From positions 49,270 through 113,269 of the forward strand of contig JACXUM010000002.1 in assembly GCA_014763895.1 (NCBI GenBank): DNA of 64,000 nucleotides. The letters run 5' to 3'. Both the position numbers and the translations under genes were made by a program. This document shows positions 40,611 to 50,761 of the stretch, piece by piece. The notes beneath the pieces were generated by a model. It was not told the origin of the DNA, searched no databases, and saw only the letters and a list, made by a program, of their open reading frames with translations. The stretch's first letter is position 1. The number at the start of each line of letters is the position of its first letter. The DNA is from Campylobacterales bacterium. GTDB lineage: Bacteria; Campylobacterota; Campylobacteria; Campylobacterales; Sulfurovaceae.

Positions 40611-41768
40611 ATGCAATTTGATATGATCGACAGAAGCGGTACCTATAGTGTAAAGTTTGAGGAGAGAGGAAGGAAGTTTGGTACAGAAGATGTCCTTCCG
40701 TTATGGGTGGCAGATATGGACATGGCAGCGCCGCCATGCATACAGGAAGCGCTCTTAAAACGAGTACAACACCCCATCTATGGCTATACGATCTACCCGG
40801 AAACCTATTATGAAGCGATACGGGGGTGGATGGAGAAACGTTTTGGATGGAAGGTTGACAGAGAGTGGATCGTTCCGGCATATGGCGTAGTATCTTCGAT
40901 CTATTTAGCACTCGAAGCTTATACTGAAGAAGGGGATGGAGTACTGATACAAAGCCCTATCTACCCACCTTTTATGTCTGCTGTCCATCAAAAAAAACGC
41001 TGTATTTTAGATAACACGCTTTGTTATGAAGAAGGGCTTTACATGATAGATTTTGAAGATTTTGAACGCAAAGCCAAAGAAGCAAAGCTCTTTTTGCTCT
41101 GTTCTCCCCATAACCCGACTACAAGGGTTTGGAATAAGGACGAACTGGAAAAAATGATAGAGATCTGCCTTCAAAATAATGTAGTGATCGTATCAGATGA
41201 GATCCATGCGGACATTGTCTATGAAAAGCAGCATCATGTGTTGGGATCCTTTAAAAAGATTATGGATCGGTGCATTATATTGAATGCGCCATCCAAGACC
41301 TTCAATGTAGCCGGACTTAACACCTCTTATGCTATTATTCCGCAAAAAAGACTGCGGAACGCTTATGTGGCGGCGCAATACCGGGCAGGTCTGAGTAACG
41401 GCAATCCCTTTGGCATCGAAGCATTGATAGCTGGCTACTCTGATGCAGAGGAGTGGCTTGAAATGCTTAAAACGTATCTATCGGAAAATATCAGGTTCGT
41501 CAAGCTCTTTTTGGAGGAACATGGCTTGCCGATCAAAGCGGTAGAGACGGAAGCTACTTTTTTGATGTGGCTTGACTGCAAAGGATTGAAGCTGTCTCAT
41601 GCTTCATTGATCGATTTTTTTGTCAATGAAGCCAAGCTTGGGTTGAATGACGGAATGAGTTTTGGCGGGTCTGGTGAGGGATTTATGCGTTTGAATATAG
41701 GAACGTCCAGGGTTGTTTTGGAAGAAGCAATGCAGAGATTATTGGCTGCTTATAAGGATAGAAGTTGA
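40611..41768 (+). CDS. ovoB: PatB/MalY-family PLP beta-lyase, probable OvoB
   Basis: 'PLWVADMDMAAPPCIQEALLKR', 'LCSPHNPTTRVW', PLP-Lys 'NAPSKTFNVAGL'; one base gap from ovoA. Confidence 0.7.
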   Translation: MQFDMIDRSGTYSVKFEERGRKFGTEDVLPLWVADMDMAAPPCIQEALLKRVQHPIYGYTIYPETYYEAIRGWMEKRFGWKVDREWIVPAYGVVSSIYLALEAYTEEGDGVLIQSPIYPPFMSAVHQKKRCILDNTLCYEEGLYMIDFEDFERKAKEAKLFLLCSPHNPTTRVWNKDELEKMIEICLQNNVVIVSDEIHADIVYEKQHHVLGSFKKIMDRCIILNAPSKTFNVAGLNTSYAIIPQKRLRNAYVAAQYRAGLSNGNPFGIEALIAGYSDAEEWLEMLKTYLSENIRFVKLFLEEHGLPIKAVETEATFLMWLDCKGLKLSHASLIDFFVNEAKLGLNDGMSFGGSGEGFMRLNIGTSRVVLEEAMQRLLAAYKDRS

Positions 41769-43459
41769 GAACGCTTGTCATTTTTTTGGCTATTACACTG
41801 GGTATCTATGCCGCGCTTCCTGCCCAGATACAAGCACAGTTAAACAAATCGGGTATTTCAAAGAACGAGGTTGCCGTCTACATCAAAGAAGTCGGGGGAA
41901 GAGAGATCGCTACTTTTAATGCGACCAAAACGATGGTACCTGCTTCTGTTATGAAAGTGTTGACCACCTATTCGTCGGTTTTAACATTGGGATTTGATTA
42001 TCGTTGGCCGACACAATTCTATACGAGCGGAACGCTGCAAAATGGTGTACTCAAAGGGGATCTGGTCGTTAGAGCATTCGGGGATCCCTCTTTGGGTTCA
42101 GAAGACCTCGATGATATCGTAAATCAGATACGTAACTCAGGGATCAGGGAAATCAGAGGCAATATCATCATAGACCGTAGTTATTTTAAAGTGGGTAACA
42201 AAGATACTTCGGGGTTTGATGAAAACCTTTACAGCCCTTATAATGCGATGCCAGATGCCATGATGTTCGAGGAGCGTGTCAGTACTATCTGTGTGGCACC
42301 GAAAGAAAACAGGGTCTCGCAAAAAAATGTGGATTACAGCTATAAAATAGTCAATAAACTGCAGCGTGTGAACACACCGTGTCAGGGCCGTTACTCCTGG
42401 CCTTATGTAAGGGTTTATAGGAATGAAGCGGTTCCGTTGGTGTTGCTACAGGGTAAGATATCCAGCAGATGCGGTGAAAGAAGGATATGCCAGGTTTTGA
42501 CCAAGCCTTATAAATCGTTTTATTATGCTCTCAAAGATGCATTGTCACGAGACGGGGTAAAGGTTCATGGCGGTTTAAAACTGGCCAAAGTCCCCAGGGA
42601 TGCCAACATTCTTTTCGTGCATTACTCTGAACCGTTGGAAAAGATCGTTTCCAAGACCGCAAAAGAGAGCGATAACCTCTACGCAAGGCATTTGATGCTC
42701 TTGCTGGGTGCAAAAATGTACGGTGCTCCTGCTACTCTTGATAAGGGCAGAAGTGCTATTATAAATATCCTTCGAAGCAAAGGTGTGATCCGCAATGGAG
42801 TCGTGAAAGTAGATAACGGCTGCGGACTTTCGCATATTTCAAAATTAAATGCAAAAATCTTAGGTGATGTGCTGGATGATGCCTATGCCAGATACGGTGA
42901 AAGATGGATGAATACGCTTTCCATCGGCGGAGTAGACGGAACGATCAAGGCACGTTTTAGAGGAACAACGGCAGATAGGCATAGCTGGATGAAAACCGGT
43001 ACGCTCAAACGTGTTAAAAATATTGCCGGTTATGTCAGAAACAGGGCGGGTAAACTTTATAATGTAGTGATCCTTGTTAACAGTAATAAAGGTAACTGGC
43101 GTGCGGTCCAGTTTCAAAATGAGGTCATCAAATGGCTCGCGGGAACTACCAGTGCACCGCAAGCACAACCTTCCAGGGCTAAGCAGCAATCTGATGAAGA
43201 TGAACCAAAATATGTATCACATGAGACTCCTCAGAGCGTTGCTCAAAATGGATACGGCATACAGGTCGGTTCCTTTATGAACGAACCAAGCACGTCGTAT
43301 CTTGCACGGATCAGACAGGCCGGTTTTTCTTATGTGATCGTACGCAAAGATATCTACAAAGTTTTGATCGGTCCGTATCGCGATGAAACCAGTGCTAAAA
43401 ATGCATTGGAGCGTGTCAGACAAAGGCTGAACAAAGGAGCTTTTGTCATTCGATATTGA
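41765..43459 (+). CDS. dacB: D-alanyl-D-alanine carboxypeptidase (S13/PBP4-type) with C-terminal SPOR domain
   Basis: SxxK 'PASVMKVLTTYSSVL', SxN 'ESDNLYARHL', KTG 'MKTGTLKRVKNIAGYV'; C-term 'YGIQVGSFMNEPSTSYLARIRQAGFSYVIVRKDIYKVLIGPYRDETSAKNALERVR'. Confidence 0.9.
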   Translation: MRTLVIFLAITLGIYAALPAQIQAQLNKSGISKNEVAVYIKEVGGREIATFNATKTMVPASVMKVLTTYSSVLTLGFDYRWPTQFYTSGTLQNGVLKGDLVVRAFGDPSLGSEDLDDIVNQIRNSGIREIRGNIIIDRSYFKVGNKDTSGFDENLYSPYNAMPDAMMFEERVSTICVAPKENRVSQKNVDYSYKIVNKLQRVNTPCQGRYSWPYVRVYRNEAVPLVLLQGKISSRCGERRICQVLTKPYKSFYYALKDALSRDGVKVHGGLKLAKVPRDANILFVHYSEPLEKIVSKTAKESDNLYARHLMLLLGAKMYGAPATLDKGRSAIINILRSKGVIRNGVVKVDNGCGLSHISKLNAKILGDVLDDAYARYGERWMNTLSIGGVDGTIKARFRGTTADRHSWMKTGTLKRVKNIAGYVRNRAGKLYNVVILVNSNKGNWRAVQFQNEVIKWLAGTTSAPQAQPSRAKQQSDEDEPKYVSHETPQSVAQNGYGIQVGSFMNEPSTSYLARIRQAGFSYVIVRKDIYKVLIGPYRDETSAKNALERVRQRLNKGAFVIRY

Positions 43460-43517
43460 TGGGTTTCAAATCTTAACACCATCTACGCTATAATCTCTTA
43501 AAAAAATTAGAGTACCA

Positions 43518-44642
43518 ATGCATTTTGAAACCTATCCTTTTGAAAAATTGAACCAGTTACTATCAGGCATCACTCCCAATGATGCATTTGAACCCTTGAG
43601 TCTAACCATAGGCGAACCGCAGTTTGACACGCCTGAGTTTATCATGGATGCTCTTTGTGCCAGTGCCTCGCTTTTGAATAAATATCCCAAAACTGCCGGC
43701 GAAGAGATACTTCGTGAAGGGATGCTTCAGTATCTCCAAGACCGTTTTGATCTGAAACTTAACAATTCGCAGATCATCCCGACATTCGGGACACGGGAAG
43801 TTCTTTTTAATTTTCCTCAGTTTTTGCTGCATGATATCAAAGAGCCGGTCATGATATTCCCCAACCCTTTTTACCAGATCTATGAGGGTGCTGCGATAGC
43901 CAGCCGTGCAAAAGTGCTTTATCTAAATCTCAATGAACAAAACAATTTTCAGCCTATAGTGGATGAAGCTATGCTCTCATCAGCCGATCTGGTGATTCTG
44001 AATTCTCCCAACAACCCGACCTCTTCGGTGATGCACGCCGAAGCCTTGAAACGATGGGTCAATCTGGCACTGACTTATGATTTCGTACTGCTCAATGATG
44101 AATGCTATATCGATCTCTACTTGGATCAGCCGCTTCCTTCGCTGCTTAATGCAAGTATCGAAGCAGGGAATAAGGAGTTTAAAAATGTTTTGGTCATCAA
44201 CTCGATCTCCAAACGCTCTTCGGCTCCAGGACTTCGCTCCGGGTTTATCGCCGGGGATGCCGACATTCTCAAGTCCTACATGGTATACAGAACCTATGTG
44301 GGATGTGCTTCTCCCTTGCCGCTTCAGTATGCTGCAGCCGCAGCATGGGCAGATCAGGCACATGTGGATGTATTCAGGGAAAAGTATAGAAAGAACTTTC
44401 AACTTGCAAAAGAGATTTTAAATGTTCCAATGCCCGAAGCAACTTTTTATATCTGGCTGAGGGTAGAAGATGAAATGGCCTTTACCGTCAAACTCTATGA
44501 GAAATACAACCTGAAAGTTCTTCCGGGATCGTTCTTGGGACGCTTGGAAGAAGGCAAGGGGTATGTGCGCCTTGCACTGGTATATGAGGAAGCCCAAACC
44601 GCAGAAGCACTCAAAAGAATCAAATCAGCCTTGGAGGAATAG
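43518..44642 (+). CDS. dapC: Aminotransferase class I/II, succinyldiaminopimelate aminotransferase-like
   Basis: 'LSLTIGEPQFDTPEFIMDAL', 'NSPNNPTSSVMH', 'SISKRSSAPGLRSGFIAGD'. Confidence 0.82.
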   Translation: MHFETYPFEKLNQLLSGITPNDAFEPLSLTIGEPQFDTPEFIMDALCASASLLNKYPKTAGEEILREGMLQYLQDRFDLKLNNSQIIPTFGTREVLFNFPQFLLHDIKEPVMIFPNPFYQIYEGAAIASRAKVLYLNLNEQNNFQPIVDEAMLSSADLVILNSPNNPTSSVMHAEALKRWVNLALTYDFVLLNDECYIDLYLDQPLPSLLNASIEAGNKEFKNVLVINSISKRSSAPGLRSGFIAGDADILKSYMVYRTYVGCASPLPLQYAAAAAWADQAHVDVFREKYRKNFQLAKEILNVPMPEATFYIWLRVEDEMAFTVKLYEKYNLKVLPGSFLGRLEEGKGYVRLALVYEEAQTAEALKRIKSALEE

Positions 44643-44645
44643 ACA

Positions 44646-45242
44646 ATGCAAAACCACGAAGAAATAGATGTTGAAGCACTTAAAAAGGACGAACAGTTCC
44701 TGGAAAACCTCAAACTCCTGGAGCAGGAGATGAGAGAAGAAAACAGTATAGCCAAAGGGTATCAGCTTCTTGATGCAAACCTTATCATTGAAAGCGAAGA
44801 AGAGGTAATCAATGAACTCTTTACATTTATCGTCAATGCGGCGTTTGATAAGCTTGCTGAAAACCTTGCGGAACAAAAATCATTTGATGTGAACGATGTT
44901 GAAGATCTGGCCACGGCAAGAGCGATCTATGAGCATGGTATCCAACGTTACAGCGAAAACGACAAGAAGGGTGCCAAGGAGATTTTTTTGGTACTGCATC
45001 ATACGATCAACCACCCAGAACTCAAAGATGCCATGATGATCCATGCCGCTGCGGTAATGGCGGGCCATAGTTTTGATGATTTTATCGAAAATCTTGTTGA
45101 TGTAAGTGCTGTCAATGAATATGACCCTTTGGCATTCTTTATCCAGACCTTTACACAGCCCACAGATATTTTGCTGACAATGTTTGCCAAATATGTGCAA
45201 CAGGGAAAAGAAGAGCTGAAAGTCCTCGAAGAAAACAAATAA
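44646..45242 (+). CDS. Conserved hypothetical protein
   Basis: 198 aa acidic protein in a tight operon between dapC-like and murC. Confidence 0.7.
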   Translation: MQNHEEIDVEALKKDEQFLENLKLLEQEMREENSIAKGYQLLDANLIIESEEEVINELFTFIVNAAFDKLAENLAEQKSFDVNDVEDLATARAIYEHGIQRYSENDKKGAKEIFLVLHHTINHPELKDAMMIHAAAVMAGHSFDDFIENLVDVSAVNEYDPLAFFIQTFTQPTDILLTMFAKYVQQGKEELKVLEENK

Positions 45243-45288
45243 GCGCTTTAAAACATCATTTTATCTATTTGAATCCAAAGGATTGGGC

Positions 45289-46602
45289 ATGAAAATTCAT
45301 TTTATCGGTATCGGCGGTATAGGTCTGTCTGCATTGGCAAAATTTTTGGCAAATGACGGCCATAAAATTTCGGGAAGCGATATCAAACAGACAGAGATCA
45401 CCAATGACCTGGCGACCAACTTTGATGCGAAGATCACGATCCCGCATCATGAAGATGCCGTTGAAGGGGTGGACAGGGTCATTTACTCAGCAGCTGTACG
45501 TCCAACCAATCCCGAATACCAAAAAGCAAAAGCGCTGGGAATCGAACTGCTTTCACGCAAAGAGTCACTCAAATTCATTCTTGGAAAAAAAGAGGTTTAT
45601 GCCGTGGGAGGAGCACACGGCAAAAGCACCACTTCGGCAATGCTTGCATCCCTGATCCCGCACTCCAATGCGCTTATCGGAGCGATCAGCAAAGAGTTCG
45701 GTTCCAACGTACGCCATTTTTCTAACAACAAAGTCGTTTTTGAAGCCGACGAGAGTGATGAGAGTTTTCTCAATTCCAATCCCTATCTTGCGATCGTGAC
45801 GAATGTAGAACCTGAACATATGGAGTACTACGGCTATGATGAAGAGCGTTTCTACAATGCCTATAAGAATTTCCTTTCTTTGGCAAAGATCCGTGTGATC
45901 AACGGTGAAGATCCGTTTTTGTCCTCTTTGGATATGGAAGCGGTGAGGCTTTACCCTTCAAAGGATATCAGAAATATCGAATTTGTATTGGTGAACGGGG
46001 AACCCCATACGAAATTCGAACTTTTGGACCTTGGGAGTTTTGAAGTATTCGGGTTTGGTGTGCATATCGCCATCGATGCGGCACTGGCGATCCTTGCAGC
46101 TTTGCAGCTCGGTGAGAAGATCGAAGATATGAGGGATAATCTCAAACATTTCAAAGGGATCAAAAAACGTTTTGATATTATCCAGAATAAATCTTCCTGT
46201 GTCGTTATCGATGATTACGGGCATCATCCAACCGAGATCAAAGCGACGATGCAGTCACTGAAAACCTATGCAGGTATGAGAGGTTTTGATAAACTTCAGA
46301 TCATTTGGCAGCCGCATAAGTACAGCCGGACAATGGACAATCTTTCAGGCTTTGTCGAGTGTTTTCAGGGAGCTGATGAACTCGTTATCCTGCCTATCTG
46401 GTCAGCCGGGGAGTTGGAGATAGAGATAGACCTCAAAGGCGCCTTCTCCAGATACAACCTGACGATGGCAGACAAGGTGACCAAAGAAGACGGTATCGTG
46501 AAAGTGATCAAAGACGGACATATCGTCAAAGAGTACGCAGAAGGGCTGATCACGGCCTTTGGGGCAGGGGATATTACCTATCAGATCCGCGGAAAAGCGT
46601 GA
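45289..46602 (+). CDS. murC: UDP-N-acetylmuramate--L-alanine ligase
   Basis: 'MKIHFIGIGGIGLSALAKFLANDGHKISGSD', 'GGAHGKSTTSAMLA', 'IDDYGHHPTEIKATM'. Confidence 0.97.
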   Translation: MKIHFIGIGGIGLSALAKFLANDGHKISGSDIKQTEITNDLATNFDAKITIPHHEDAVEGVDRVIYSAAVRPTNPEYQKAKALGIELLSRKESLKFILGKKEVYAVGGAHGKSTTSAMLASLIPHSNALIGAISKEFGSNVRHFSNNKVVFEADESDESFLNSNPYLAIVTNVEPEHMEYYGYDEERFYNAYKNFLSLAKIRVINGEDPFLSSLDMEAVRLYPSKDIRNIEFVLVNGEPHTKFELLDLGSFEVFGFGVHIAIDAALAILAALQLGEKIEDMRDNLKHFKGIKKRFDIIQNKSSCVVIDDYGHHPTEIKATMQSLKTYAGMRGFDKLQIIWQPHKYSRTMDNLSGFVECFQGADELVILPIWSAGELEIEIDLKGAFSRYNLTMADKVTKEDGIVKVIKDGHIVKEYAEGLITAFGAGDITYQIRGKA

Positions 46603-46608
46603 TAAAGA

Positions 46609-47214
46609 TTACTGAAGCGATCGAATCGTTTCATGAATTTTTTGGGCCATTTGTTTATAGCCTGAAGCGTTGGGATGGATCTGATCGCTTTTAAGAGTTG
46701 GCTGGCTGAGTATATGGGAGAGCATATCTTCTATCAAAGGTACTTCTTCTTCGTCGGCCACCTCTTCATAGAGCTCCAATGGATCCAAACCAAACAGACT
46801 GATATCCGGTACTGCCACTAGGACAACTTCTATGTTGTGAGACTTGGCCAAATGGATCATCGATTTGATATTGGTTTTGAGTGTTTGCAGAGAATGACCT
46901 CTAAGGATATCATTGCCTCCAACGCAGAGTATCATGAGTTTGATGGAAGGATCTTTCAAAAGACCAGGCAACCGTTTGAGCGCCCCAGTTGAAGTTTCTC
47001 CATTGATTCCTGCATTGATCACTTGATTGCCTGAGAGTTTCTCAAGAACAGCGGGATAGCTTTGATCAGCGGCCGCTCCGTAGCCAAAGGTAAGGCTGTC
47101 TCCAAAAGCAAGGATCGTATCTTGCGGTGTAAGGTGGATAGGATGTACGTCCGGCCTTTTGTAAATGGAAAAGAAGACCAATAGTATCAAAACTGCCGAG
47201 ATCAGATATTTCAT
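46609..47214 (-). CDS. SGNH/GDSL hydrolase (TesA-like arylesterase)
   Basis: 'ILAFGDSLTFGYGA', 'VINAGINGETS', 'LCVGGNDILRG', 'DQIHPNASGY'. Confidence 0.92.
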   Translation of the reverse strand: MKYLISAVLILLVFFSIYKRPDVHPIHLTPQDTILAFGDSLTFGYGAAADQSYPAVLEKLSGNQVINAGINGETSTGALKRLPGLLKDPSIKLMILCVGGNDILRGHSLQTLKTNIKSMIHLAKSHNIEVVLVAVPDISLFGLDPLELYEEVADEEEVPLIEDMLSHILSQPTLKSDQIHPNASGYKQMAQKIHETIRSLQ

Positions 47215-47316
47215 TGTTTACCTTTAATGGTTTGAACCTTGTATTATAACGAAGTTGTTTTTCCATCTTTTGGCAATCATGTTATAATCTTATAAAAATT
47301 GAAAGGTAGATACGCA

Positions 47317-49539
47317 TTGTCAGTACTGCAAGCCACTGAAAAATCGATCATTCAAAAACTTGATCTTGACGGTTATATCGCACAGTTCAAACATTATTTA
47401 GCCAGAGAGAAATCGGTGGTAATGATGGGAGACATCCATCAGCATTACCGTTATATCAAGGCACTTTCAACTATACAGTTTCCTTCTCCCCTCAGCGTTG
47501 CAGCGCTGGAAAGAGAACTCAATATCATCAAAAAACAGGGCGTGTTGGGGCTTGATGAGATCTATGATTTTGTGAAGATCTGCTCCTACTTTAACAAACT
47601 CTCTACGCTTGAACTGCCTGAACCGTTATTTTCTTGGATCAGAGGGATAGAGATACCTTCAGAGATCAGTGAGATCATCGGGTATTTTAACGATGAGGGG
47701 CAGATCAACCCCCAAAGGGATCCTGAACTGTTTGATATCGAACGTGCGATCAAATACAACAAAACCGAGATCAAAGAGACCCTGTACAAACTTGCCCATT
47801 CAAGCAAACTTTTGCCTTATCTGGTGGATTCGCAGGTGCATTTCAACGGAGGGGAAGAGACACTGCTCGTACGCGGCGGATTTAACCAGGTGATCAAAGC
47901 CACTGTGGTAGGCAGAAGTGCGGGAGGGTACTTTTACATCATCCCGCAGAACATTTCACACCTCAAGGACAAAGAGGCTGCATTGCTTAGCTCCAGAGAA
48001 GAGCTGATCTACCGCTACTGCAAGCAGATCTCCGCGGTCTTTTTTAAATGGGAACGTTTTTTAAGCTTTATCAACAAAGAGTATGACCGGTTTGACCATT
48101 ACCAGGCACGGGTGAGCTTTGCCAGGGTCAACGAATATGAGTTCATCCTCCCAAATAAAGATAAACGGATCAAATTGCAGGATTTTGCCCATCCCGCCAT
48201 TGATAATCCCATTCCCATCTCTATCGACTTGAACAAAAAGATCATGCTCGTGACCGGTGTGAATGCGGGGGGGAAAACGATGCTGCTCAAATCGATGCTC
48301 AGCGCGGTCTATATGAGCAAATATCTTCTGCCATTCAGATGCGATCCTTCCAGAACTCAGGTAGGGCATTACAAGAGCATCGAAGCGGTCATCGATGATC
48401 CCCAATCGGTTAAGAACGATATTTCGACATTTGCAGGCCGTATGGTCGAGTTTGCCAAACTTTTCGAGAAAGAAGATGCGATCGTAGGTGTGGATGAGAT
48501 CGAACTGGGAACTGACAGTGATGAAGCAGCGAGCCTCTTTCGCGTGATGCTCGATGAGCTTAAAAAAAGAGGGATGACCTTTGTTGTGACCACGCACCAT
48601 AAGCGGTTGGCCTCACTGATGGCAAGCGATGATGAGGTGGAACTGATCGCCGCACTCTACGATGAAGCCCAGCGAAAACCGACCTATACCTTTTTGCAGG
48701 GAAGCATCGGGAAAAGTTATGCTTTTGAAACGGCACGGCGCTACGGCATACCGCCTTTTATCGTTGAGAGGGCCAAAGAGGTTTACGGAGAGGATAAAGA
48801 GAACCTTAATGAACTGATCGAGAAATCCACCTCGCTTGAGCGTGAAATGCGTACCAAGATCTCTTCTATCGATGAACAGCTTTCGCAAGTGGAAAAACAA
48901 AAGCAGAGACTTCAGGATGAAGAGATAAAACTTCAGGAAAGCCACCGCAAAGCGGTCGCTACGCTGGAGAACCGTTATAATGCAGCGGTCAAAAAAGCCC
49001 AGGAAGCGCTTAAAGCCAAAGAATCCACCGAAGGAAGAAGACTGCTTAATGTGGCACATCAGCGCAAAACGTTTACACCCAAAGAGGTCAAACTCGAATC
49101 GCAGGAACCGCTCAAAGAAGGTGACAAGGTAAAATACCGTTCCCATAAAGCCGAACTGCTTTCCATCAGAGGCAATGATGCGACGATCCTCGTGGACGGG
49201 ATGAAGATGCGAGTACCACTAAGTCAGCTCAAAAAAAGAGGGGATAGTGAACAGCCAAAAAGTGTGCCAAAATCTTCAAAAGCCGATGTAACGGTTCAAA
49301 AAACCGGTGCAAGCGTATCGGTCAAAGTGTTGGGTTTGTATGCCGATGAGGCGATCGAAAAAGTGGACAAATTCCTTTCGGATGCATTGGTCAACGGATT
49401 AAGAGAAGTACAGATCATCCATGGTACAGGTGGCGGGGTGCTTGCCAAAGTGATTACCGATTATCTCAAAAACCATCCCAAGATAGAAAAGTTCTACCGG
49501 ATGCCCGGCAATTTGGGAATCACAATCGTAGAATTGTAA
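47317..49539 (+). CDS. mutS2: Endonuclease MutS2 with Smr domain
   Basis: Walker A 'VTGVNAGGKTMLLKS', 'VDEIELGTDSDEAASLF', coiled-coil, C-terminal Smr 'REVQIIHGTGGGVLAKVITDYLKNHP'; TTG start preceded by GAAAGGTAG. Confidence 0.93.
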   Translation: MSVLQATEKSIIQKLDLDGYIAQFKHYLAREKSVVMMGDIHQHYRYIKALSTIQFPSPLSVAALERELNIIKKQGVLGLDEIYDFVKICSYFNKLSTLELPEPLFSWIRGIEIPSEISEIIGYFNDEGQINPQRDPELFDIERAIKYNKTEIKETLYKLAHSSKLLPYLVDSQVHFNGGEETLLVRGGFNQVIKATVVGRSAGGYFYIIPQNISHLKDKEAALLSSREELIYRYCKQISAVFFKWERFLSFINKEYDRFDHYQARVSFARVNEYEFILPNKDKRIKLQDFAHPAIDNPIPISIDLNKKIMLVTGVNAGGKTMLLKSMLSAVYMSKYLLPFRCDPSRTQVGHYKSIEAVIDDPQSVKNDISTFAGRMVEFAKLFEKEDAIVGVDEIELGTDSDEAASLFRVMLDELKKRGMTFVVTTHHKRLASLMASDDEVELIAALYDEAQRKPTYTFLQGSIGKSYAFETARRYGIPPFIVERAKEVYGEDKENLNELIEKSTSLEREMRTKISSIDEQLSQVEKQKQRLQDEEIKLQESHRKAVATLENRYNAAVKKAQEALKAKESTEGRRLLNVAHQRKTFTPKEVKLESQEPLKEGDKVKYRSHKAELLSIRGNDATILVDGMKMRVPLSQLKKRGDSEQPKSVPKSSKADVTVQKTGASVSVKVLGLYADEAIEKVDKFLSDALVNGLREVQIIHGTGGGVLAKVITDYLKNHPKIEKFYRMPGNLGITIVEL

Positions 49540-49576
49540 AAAATATAAAGATATTTTTATATTTTTGATTGAATGC

Positions 49577-49608
49577 AGATGGACATCCTGCTTTTAGGAT
49601 GTCCATCT
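49577..49608. terminator. Bidirectional terminator between convergent genes
   Basis: Perfect 13-bp inverted repeat AGATGGACATCCT-gctttt-AGGATGTCCATCT followed by T-rich sequence. Confidence 0.85.
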
Positions 49609-49621
49609 AGTGTTTTTAGTT

Positions 49622-50488
49622 TTAATCATCTAGGTTAAAAGCCCTAAGTGTACCCTCAGTCTCACCGGTTTTCATAATCAAAGTAGAATATCCGTCAAAC
49701 ACTATACCGGTCGGATAATAACCACTGTCAAAATCGAAGTCGGATAATTCAGTTACTGTTTTCGAAGTCACATCTACTGAGTATAATTTATCTACAGAAT
49801 CGTTTGTAACAAATAATGTGGAACCATTATTGTCTATTGTTAAACCATCCACACCAGTCATGGAAAGAAAATTTTCAACAGTACCATCACTTTCTACTGT
49901 TACAATACCACTAGACACTGCTGCATAGAGTGTTCCATCACTTCCAAAGACTAAATCTGAAATAGCATCTGAATCAGAATAAATATTAATAGGTGGATTT
50001 CCACCATTCAAATCATATGCGTATATTGAATTATAAGAAGCATAGATCAAGTTTCCGCCATATGATCCATAGTTATTTGGAGCAATAACCATCGAATTAA
50101 TATAATTTGAAGTAATTATTTTAGTGTAAGTTCCATTGATTCGATCAATTTCAAAGACACCTGTACCTGTACCTGCATAAACATAAGATCCGTTATCAAC
50201 TACTGAGAGTACATTTTCCCCTGCAATAGTTGTTAACGTACTTAACTCGCATGTCTCACGGTTTAACCCAAGTACTGTCCCAGCTGAATCACCTGCAATG
50301 AGAAGATTACCATCTTTATCAAATGCTAAATCTCCATAACCGTAATTATTTGATACTTGTAAAGGCAAACAAGTAGTGTTAAATTCTGACCATACTTCTT
50401 CATTGCATGTTTTTTGATTGTGATGATCACACCCATTTATCATCATCCATACTAACCCCATACTTACTATACTCAGTGTTTTTCTCAT
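49622..50488 (-). CDS. Lipoprotein with beta-propeller-like repeats
   Basis: Lipobox-like 'WMMINGCDHHNQ'; repeated 'FDKDGNLLIAGDSAGTV', 'FGSDGTLYAAVSSGIV', 'IDNNGSTLFVTNDSV' blades. Confidence 0.65.
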   Translation of the reverse strand: MRKTLSIVSMGLVWMMINGCDHHNQKTCNEEVWSEFNTTCLPLQVSNNYGYGDLAFDKDGNLLIAGDSAGTVLGLNRETCELSTLTTIAGENVLSVVDNGSYVYAGTGTGVFEIDRINGTYTKIITSNYINSMVIAPNNYGSYGGNLIYASYNSIYAYDLNGGNPPINIYSDSDAISDLVFGSDGTLYAAVSSGIVTVESDGTVENFLSMTGVDGLTIDNNGSTLFVTNDSVDKLYSVDVTSKTVTELSDFDFDSGYYPTGIVFDGYSTLIMKTGETEGTLRAFNLDD

Positions 50489-50761
50489 TTTTCCTCCTTC
50501 ACTGCAATATATTACTATTCTTCTATGCCTATTAATCTTAAGGAAAACTAAATTTTATGAAGTGAAATCCAGGATTAATAGACCTTTTAAAAAGAGAGCC
50601 AACATATTTTTTGCTTTGTTATGTTATATGGTCAAAAGTATAGGGTAAGATAAGAAAACTTAATACTTATTTGATAAAAAATGATGATATCACAAAGCAC
50701 AACTAACCTTTAATCCCATTTTGCTATAATAATCCAATTTTTAATATTATTGGAGAATGCT

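Noticed and set aside
48061-48600. 179-aa minus-strand ORF in mutS2
   Set aside because: Fully inside mutS2 on the opposite strand; no RBS or family signal.
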